DNA from: Eucalyptus grandis
Taxonomy: Eukaryota; Streptophyta; Magnoliopsida; Myrtales; Myrtaceae
NCBI RefSeq assembly: GCF_016545825.1
Contig: NC_052617.1
Coordinates: 54,441,382 to 54,505,381 of the forward strand
Length of the DNA stretch: 64,000 nucleotides
Reading direction: 5' to 3'
Shown here: positions 57,911 through 64,000 of the stretch, one piece after another
How the letters are laid out: each line of letters opens with the position of its first letter
Numbering within the stretch: the first letter of the stretch is position 1
Notes under the pieces: model-generated
Databases searched by the model: none
What the model saw: only the letters and a program-made list of their open reading frames with translations
Told to the model about the DNA's origin: nothing
Made by a program: the position numbers and the translations under genes

Positions 57911-59196
57911 AGGCTCTGGTCACGTACGGCTTGGCTGGTGGGGAGGGAGGGCTCTTGCGGAAGGAGAAGATGATGACATCGGAGTGAGAGAAAAGCCCTA
58001 AATTCGCCATTTTTAACGGTCCTTCTTCCCCTCCACGCTCTCGACTCGAGAAGCAGACCACACCCCCGCTCTCTCCTCCTTTTTTTTTTTTTTTTTTTTT
58101 CTTTTTTCAGATCATTAGTGGGAATTTTTTTTTTTTTTTGTGTTGTTTTGATTTTGTTTTGACTTTTTCTCGTCATTTTTTGAGTTCGAAGGAAAGATAA
58201 TTTTTTTTTTTCGAATGCCATATATCTCGAATTTAAATTGTTGTATGTCACAATTAGAATGTCATTTTTTATTGACATATTTATAATTAGTAAATAGGTC
58301 ATAATCGAGTTTAGGGCAATAAATCTCAAAGCAATATGAGTGTTAAAAATGATTTACAAATTATTTAGATCTAATCTATTTATAAAACTCTCTCGCCCCC
58401 ATTTGATTTTGTGCTCATTTGATCTACACTCTCACCTTGACTTGGATATATTCTTAAATTGTGTTAATTTTAGCAATATTAGTTAGGATAAATATGATTT
58501 GATCGGATATTGGCCACTATATTTGTATTGCATTAAAAACACACACATGCCGACCAATCTATGCTTTTGCTTTTGTTAGCAAAGAGAAAATAAATAGTCA
58601 TTTTGAAAAGTGGATGATTATGATATATATGATAATGAAAAATAATTTTATGGAAGTACTAGTTATAAGTAATTACTGGTTACACGACAAAATTTTAATT
58701 GGATATTCGTGGAGATTATAAAAACAAATTACGGGAACTTTCATCCTCAATACAAAAAAAAAATGCGGGCGCCAACTTTGGGCTTTATAGACATGTGATT
58801 TCTTTTTAAAAAAATATCTTTTGCCTAAAGACAATTATTTTCAATTATTTTCACTTATTTTTCCTGTTAAGTTTCTTACGATACTAATTGAGAATTAAAT
58901 CGAAACGATTAATTCCGAACCTGGCCCAAAATCACAATCTCATTTCTTAATCCGGGGCCACGGCTTGGCGACCTTCCCAATTTCTAACTTTCCAAGGGGG
59001 ACATTTCGTACCCGAAAATGAAAATGTCGGACTTTTCTAGGGGAAATCCGGGAATAATTTCCTGTGAGGGCTCTGAAAAGAGGAAAAGCGAAAGTCGAAA
59101 GGACGCCGTTCGAAAAAACTCCCTCTTTCGGGAAATCAGTACGTGAGCGCCATCCAGATTTTAAACCCTCGAGCGAGTTCGCGAACGGAGTGAGAA
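57911..59196. other. Divergent intergenic region between PTB and SKA2-like genes
   Basis: This contains both promoters, poly-T runs at 58080-58140 and 58201-58210, and AT-rich sequence. No gene is supported. A GC-richer stretch at 58940-59196 is likely 5' leader of the plus-strand gene. Confidence 0.5.
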
Positions 59197-62100
59197 ATGG
59201 CGCCCGATCATCACCGCCACCACCAGGTCCACCACCACGCATCGGCCGATCAGCTGGTGAATCTCTTCCGCAAATCCGACCACGACCTCACCGTGATCCA
59301 TCACCGGCTCGAGAGGGAGTTCCGTCAGATTTATCCCGACGACGTGAGGAATTCCGTCTCTCCTCTTCTCGATTCCGCTTTCGTACTTCGCGGGAATCGA
59401 TGTATTTTCCGGGATTGAAGTCCCTGGATAGTTGTGATGGAGAAATTTTAGTTCTGTGCTTTTAGTTTTTTGTCTGGATTTGTACAGAAAAGCAGCGGAG
59501 TTAGTTTTTTGTGTTGTGCAGGCGAATCCGTTGAAGCTGGTTTCCAGGATCAAGAAGGTGCTGGATGATGTGTCGTCCTTGAAAGATCAATGCCAGGAAC
59601 TTCTAGTGGCCAAACAGGTGCGTTCCTTCTTCATTTCGGAATGTTTTGAATTCCGATCTGATTTCGAGATGCTTTGAGGGTTTGGGTATGTCGACTCGAA
59701 CATTTATTCCCCAGTTTGTTTGCTAAGGATCTACAATTCGCACGTCAAGTTATCCGTATGGTTGTAACTTTGTAATGTTGGCTTTAATAAATACTGCTGA
59801 TGGAGTATTGCATGTACAAGCATTTTGTGATATCATCTAATTATAACTGGATTTAGCTTTCGACTATGGTGGCTATGCTATCTGAAATTTTATGAGATGC
59901 CACGCAATTCACATCTGAGACTATTGTATAAATGCCGACCAACCCGTGTCTTAATTGGTTGATATTGCATGGGCTCTTAGCCTAGGTTCTGATAATTAGC
60001 AAGGCGTTTTAAGTCCAGTGGACAAATTTGTGAATTTAAGCCTGGGAGTGGAATTTTCAGCTCAATCATAGATGAGAAGTCATTGGAGGTAAAGGACCAA
60101 TTGGACTGTGTATCACATCACTCTTCTGTACCAGTAAGGTTCAAGGTTCAAAACCATCCGAGGACCTCGAAATGGAGAAGGAAATTGACTTGGGATTATT
60201 CTTCCATTCTCCAAACCTATCCTAGGTTAAGGAGGAGAGCTGGATGCACTGCATCAACTATAACAACCTGTTCTGTAATGCAGCTGCTATTGAAATGCTA
60301 ACTGGCAATAAGCATCTTTTAGCCAAGTGAATTCAAAGTTTCACATGATAAATTTTCTCTGGATCAGGGCAGAAAAGGAAAAGATCACAGCTGCAAATGC
60401 AAGGGATTCACGTTTCATAGTTTATGCTGTCCACAAAGCTCAATGAATGGGAAAACTCTTCGAATTAATAGATATAAACAACAATACCCGAGCCTTATGC
60501 CTCTGAGTGGTGTTAGCTATTTGGATCCTTTTATGACATTCCACTTTGAGTTGTGCTTATAATTATTTCTTTGTTTAGTAATTTAAGCACATGGACATTG
60601 GTAGACCCATCTGTCATTTTTGCGGTTACCCTCGTTATGATTTTGAATTTCATCTTCTGACTGATCATTTTCATGAATACTCACTAGGCTGACCTTGGCA
60701 CCTCACCAAATATGAACATTGACAATTTGGACCAGCCCCTACTTCAATGTCTTTGTTTCTATGTGTGTCTGTTTGAGAGAGAGGAGGATGTGCTCTTGTT
60801 ACTTCATATCATTCATTTGAACCTGCAGGACTTAATTGACCAGGCACGGACAACTCTTGTTGGAAATAGAAGCTTAATCAGGAAGATGCAAGCATCTGTC
60901 TCAATTCCCTTGACGAGTGATTCTGAAGATCCCGCATATGCCAACTTTAACCAGGTTTCCATCATTCTTATGATGCTCTGGAAGATTTACTCAGTTTTAA
61001 GCTCTAAGGGTAAACTATGCTACTGATAAAAGTCCAGAAAATTTAGATAGAAGGTATGCACTACATTATGAAATATGAAGGACTGGGTCGTCACATATTT
61101 AATCATTTTTTCCCAGACTTCACCATTCCATGCTTTTTAGAAAAAAAATTGTGGTGCTTAACATATTTAATTCAATGTTACTATTTTTCCGAAAACTTCT
61201 AAAGCTCAAGAGTCCAAAATTTGATTTCAGTTGGCTTGATGCTCTGGCCAATTATCTTTCTGCATATTTAACTGAAAGAAGCTAAATTGAGAGAGCGTCA
61301 AAATATTGGTCTGATTGACAGAAATGTTTATCTCAAGTACAATTGAGGATACCGATGATCCCATTAGATCATACTGTATGTTGCATTCCACTGATTATAG
61401 TCAATGAATGGAAGAAATCAAATTCATCAGCTCAACTATTTAGTGACCTCTGGAGCTCTTAATGCTGGTTTTGTTATTTTTCTTTTTTTTTAACGACCTC
61501 TGGAGCTCATTTTTCTTTTTTCTTTTTTTCTTTGATAAATAAATCATTGGCCATACTATCACTATGAGTTTACAGTCTTCATTGCTTGATTTCAAATAGA
61601 CCAAGAGTTCTTGATTTTGATTAAATTGCTTTAGCAAAGATGCTCACCAGAATGGTTGTCCATTTTCCAAGTGGAGTCTGAAGTGTGTGCTCCATTTGCC
61701 AGCAAGCAATTATGATTGGCAAAATTTTGCTTCAAATAACCCATTGAAAGATGTACAGGGGCTGTTTATTTTTATTTTTTTTGGTAAGGTACAGGGGCTG
61801 TTTATTCATATGCAGCTTGCCACATAAATTGTTTTTTCACCATTTTTCGTCACTCCAAAACAAGAATCCATGAATTTAAAAATATGTGCATAGAAGGCTG
61901 GATACTGTCCAATGATTCCATTTAACCTCAACTGTTGCAGATTATTGATGAGTGGACAAAGCAAGTCCAATCAGCATCAGGTAACATCATGCTGCTCTTT
62001 AATTTTATACTGAATGTTCTCTGTTTGACATAGTTGATCTTGGCGAAGAATATGGCTGCCTTAGTGCCGTGCCCGCTTTTATGAGAAGGAATGGCGTAAT

Positions 62101-63450
62101 CTAAGTGTGTTATCTTTCATAAGCCCGGAACCTGTAGGGAAAGTAGGTTTATGAAAACCTTCTCTTTCCGCAAAACTGTGGCTGATTGATGGGTCATTGT
62201 TCAAATTGATTAGACGAAAATAAGTTCTCTATATATCAGTCCTTCGCAGCAGTTACCTTCACCTTCTTTGTTTGAATATTATATAAGCACCATGGCAATC
62301 TATAACGTCTATACATCACATATCCATAGAAATAATTAATTTTGATCGTTATTGAGAAAAATAATCTGCAGAAGCAGCAAGTTAAGCTTAGTAAGTTGGA
62401 TGACTGTTCACTTCTTACCACACATCCAAGGGATGCCTTCTCTCATCTTCTCCTCCCAGTATACGAACCTCATCTTGTCCTTACGGAGGCCTTCTTTTTG
62501 GTGTTCTTTGGGCATGAGTTTGGTAAAGTTGATGGAACTCTTTTCTCCTAACTGTACATTGGCCGTGAAAGCCACATTTTTATCACCCCAATTTGTTTCT
62601 GCCGAACTATAAAATAATAGTCAATGACTGTGGTATGAAAATTTTGCCAGATGTTCCCTTTATATTTTCTTCATTTTCTCCTGCACTAAGCTGCCATTTG
62701 TTTTTCTGGCCAAAGGAAATCCGCCCTTCATCTGGAACGGCTGCTCACTCTTGACAGGACTTGGTTGTAGTTCAATTTATTTTCTTTTACATGAGCATAA
62801 AGTTTACAATTTCTTCATCGGTGGTACACCAGGGTTGTTGCAGCACCTTGCAGGCCCATGCAAGTTAAACTGTATTGGATATGTATGCATTTTAAGAAAG
62901 CTTATAGCGTACTCATGTTGGACAATGTGGTACATTTCTCTTTTGATTTATGACCATGAAATATGGCCAATCAACATGAAGTAAGACATTGCATCTGCAA
63001 ATGGTTGCATTTTTTTTATATATTTTTTAATTTGATGGTGGTAAGCAATTAGCTGTCCATATAGTACATTTGATTACTTGTTAACAGTCCATCGCTTTTA
63101 GTTGAGTTGTTCAGATTCAGAGTGCATGTGTAAATAAAATCCAAGTTTACTTAGCTTTAGAAGTAAAGGACCTCTGTTTGGACTTGTGAGTGATAGAACT
63201 ATGATTATGTAGGCGACTCGACTTCTATCATCTCTTAATGCTGCAAAGAAGTGAAATTGGGGCCCAGTCATAGAATTTGGCAGTGAATTTGTCTCTGAAT
63301 ATGGAATCAAGCATAATATCTGCTGAGCTTGGCATTATGAGCAAACATCTCAAGCAGTTTCCTACCATTCATGCAGGGAGTGAACAGCATGTAGCAGACA
63401 CCAAGGACTTAAACAAGTTACTTTTTTCAGCCATAGTGCAGAGTAGCTGA
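59197..63450 (+). CDS. SKA2: SKA2-like spindle and kinetochore-associated protein, 5 exons
   Basis: Exons are 59197-59343, 59522-59617, 60829-60954, 61941-61980 and 63377-63450. They are GT-AG and join to 160 residues. A His-rich N-terminus is followed by a predicted helical, coiled-coil region from about residue 18: LVNLFRKSDHDLTVIHHRLE, then NPLKLVSRIKKVLDDVSSLK and CQELLVAKQDLIDQA. This matches the SKA2 domain pattern (a leucine-rich helix, the RLExEF turn, then the NPxKLLxxI helix). The C-terminus FNQIIDEWTKQV...NKLLFSAIVQSS is plant specific. SKA2 is part of the SKA complex that helps kinetochores hold depolymerising microtubules in mitosis. The last exon was chosen because it alone restores the frame after the phase-1 exon 4 and ends in a stop after 24 codons. 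Confidence is lower for the family name than for the gene structure. Confidence 0.8.
61445..61508. repeat. 14-bp direct repeat flanking a T-rich insertion
   Basis: GACCTCTGGAGCTC at 61445-61458 and 61495-61508 flanks 36 bp of T-rich sequence in SKA2 intron 3. It resembles a small retroinsertion footprint but is less clean than the one at 61753. Confidence 0.5.
61753..61806. mobile_element. Ultra-short poly-T retroinsertion with 18-bp target duplications
   Basis: GTACAGGGGCTGTTTATT occurs at 61753-61770 and 61789-61806. The intervening 18 bp is a T-rich run ending GGTAAG. It is the same type of footprint, with the same T-run plus GG(G)TAA junction, as at 8214-8270. Confidence 0.65.
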
Positions 63451-64000
63451 GACCTAGAGAGCTTCTCTGGAAAGATTCCCCGTCTTCATGTGTTGAGAAG
63501 CTTTCGAGGAACTGTGTAATGTGTATTGAGGTCTCTTTGGAACACTACCATTCGATTGTACAAAGGGCTTTGGAACACTACTCATGCAGACCTCTCTGTC
63601 TCTGTTTCTCTAATTTCGGTCAATTCTAACCAAGTTGATTCTACTCTTTACTTGCAATTTTGATGGAGATTCCAGAAATGTATGACTTCGAAAAGGACCT
63701 TTTGAGTGGGTTAAATGGTGAAAAAATCCAAAAATGTATTATCACATGCACTAGCTAAGTGCCCTCAATGGAATAATTTCACAATCGATTTTATATTTCT
63801 GTTGTAACCTTTTGATGTTGCCCTAGCTTGAAATTTGGTCATTTTGTCATGTATACGTCTTAGGGTGATTTTACGTCGTTTTTAATTGTTCATAATTTTA
63901 AAATAAACTCAATACATTTCGATTTTGAAGTGAATTGAATAATTAATTTAGGTCAACCTCTAGAATTATCGTAATCGGACTCGTGCCCCCTTAGGGTAGG
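63451..64000. other. 3'UTR of SKA2-like gene and right flank
   Basis: T-rich sequence follows the stop codon and probably includes the polyadenylation site within the first two hundred bases. Nothing recognisable lies between about 63700 and the window end. Confidence 0.5.

Noticed and set aside
62713..62755. Alternative last exon of the SKA2-like gene ending in TAAHS
   Set aside because: The attractive short reading is not in frame with exon 4, which ends in phase 1, and its acceptor is weak. The exon at 63377-63450 fits phase and ends properly.

Overview
This window looks like nuclear DNA of a flowering plant, most probably a woody eudicot. Genes are interrupted by GT-AG introns, intergenic DNA is AT-rich, and transposon remnants are abundant. 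The repeat style is reminiscent of Myrtaceae, but that is only a guess. No bacterial, viral or CRISPR-type system was seen.

Seven genes are supported. From left to right: (1) the 5' part of a receptor-like kinase, minus strand, cut by the left edge (1-858); (2) a five-exon DHHC protein S-acyltransferase, plus strand (5811-12559); (3) a two-exon group-X AP2/ERF transcription factor resembling ABR1/ERF110, minus strand (18608 to about 22148), whose conserved N-terminus is out of frame with every nearby ATG; (4) an unrecognised three-exon plant protein, minus strand (46688-48277); (5) a 14-exon polypyrimidine tract-binding protein, minus strand (51298-57485, plus a 5'UTR exon); (6) a five-exon SKA2-like kinetochore protein, plus strand (59197-63450). 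Remnants of a LINE (43470-45240) and of a plastid 23S rRNA gene (about 14435-14620) are the recognisable broken genes.

The gene-poor middle (about 22.4-46.3 kb) is accessory DNA. Its core is a degenerate tandem triplication of a roughly 5-kb unit (28384-44320). Each unit opens with a primer-binding-site-like TRIM retrotransposon piece. Units 1 and 3 end with the same LINE ORF2 fragment; unit 2 has lost it. Unit 3 is interrupted by a clean 1.23-kb hAT-type element with an 8-bp target duplication and by a second GC-rich TIR element. A Harbinger-type MITE, a tRNA-derived SINE, a pair of related MITEs in opposite orientations (one inside the acyltransferase intron), microsatellites and local duplications complete the repeat landscape.

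The most interesting functional leads lie in the PTB gene. A (CU)n tract starts 19 nt downstream of the exon 5 donor. A 14-nt microexon is preceded by a pyrimidine tract, and skipping it would create an early stop codon. Both are plausible substrates for PTB autoregulation. The ERF gene carries a tandem array of about 175-bp repeats with telo-box-like motifs in its intron. The genes are unrelated housekeeping or regulatory loci; nothing suggests a biosynthetic cluster or an operon-like arrangement.
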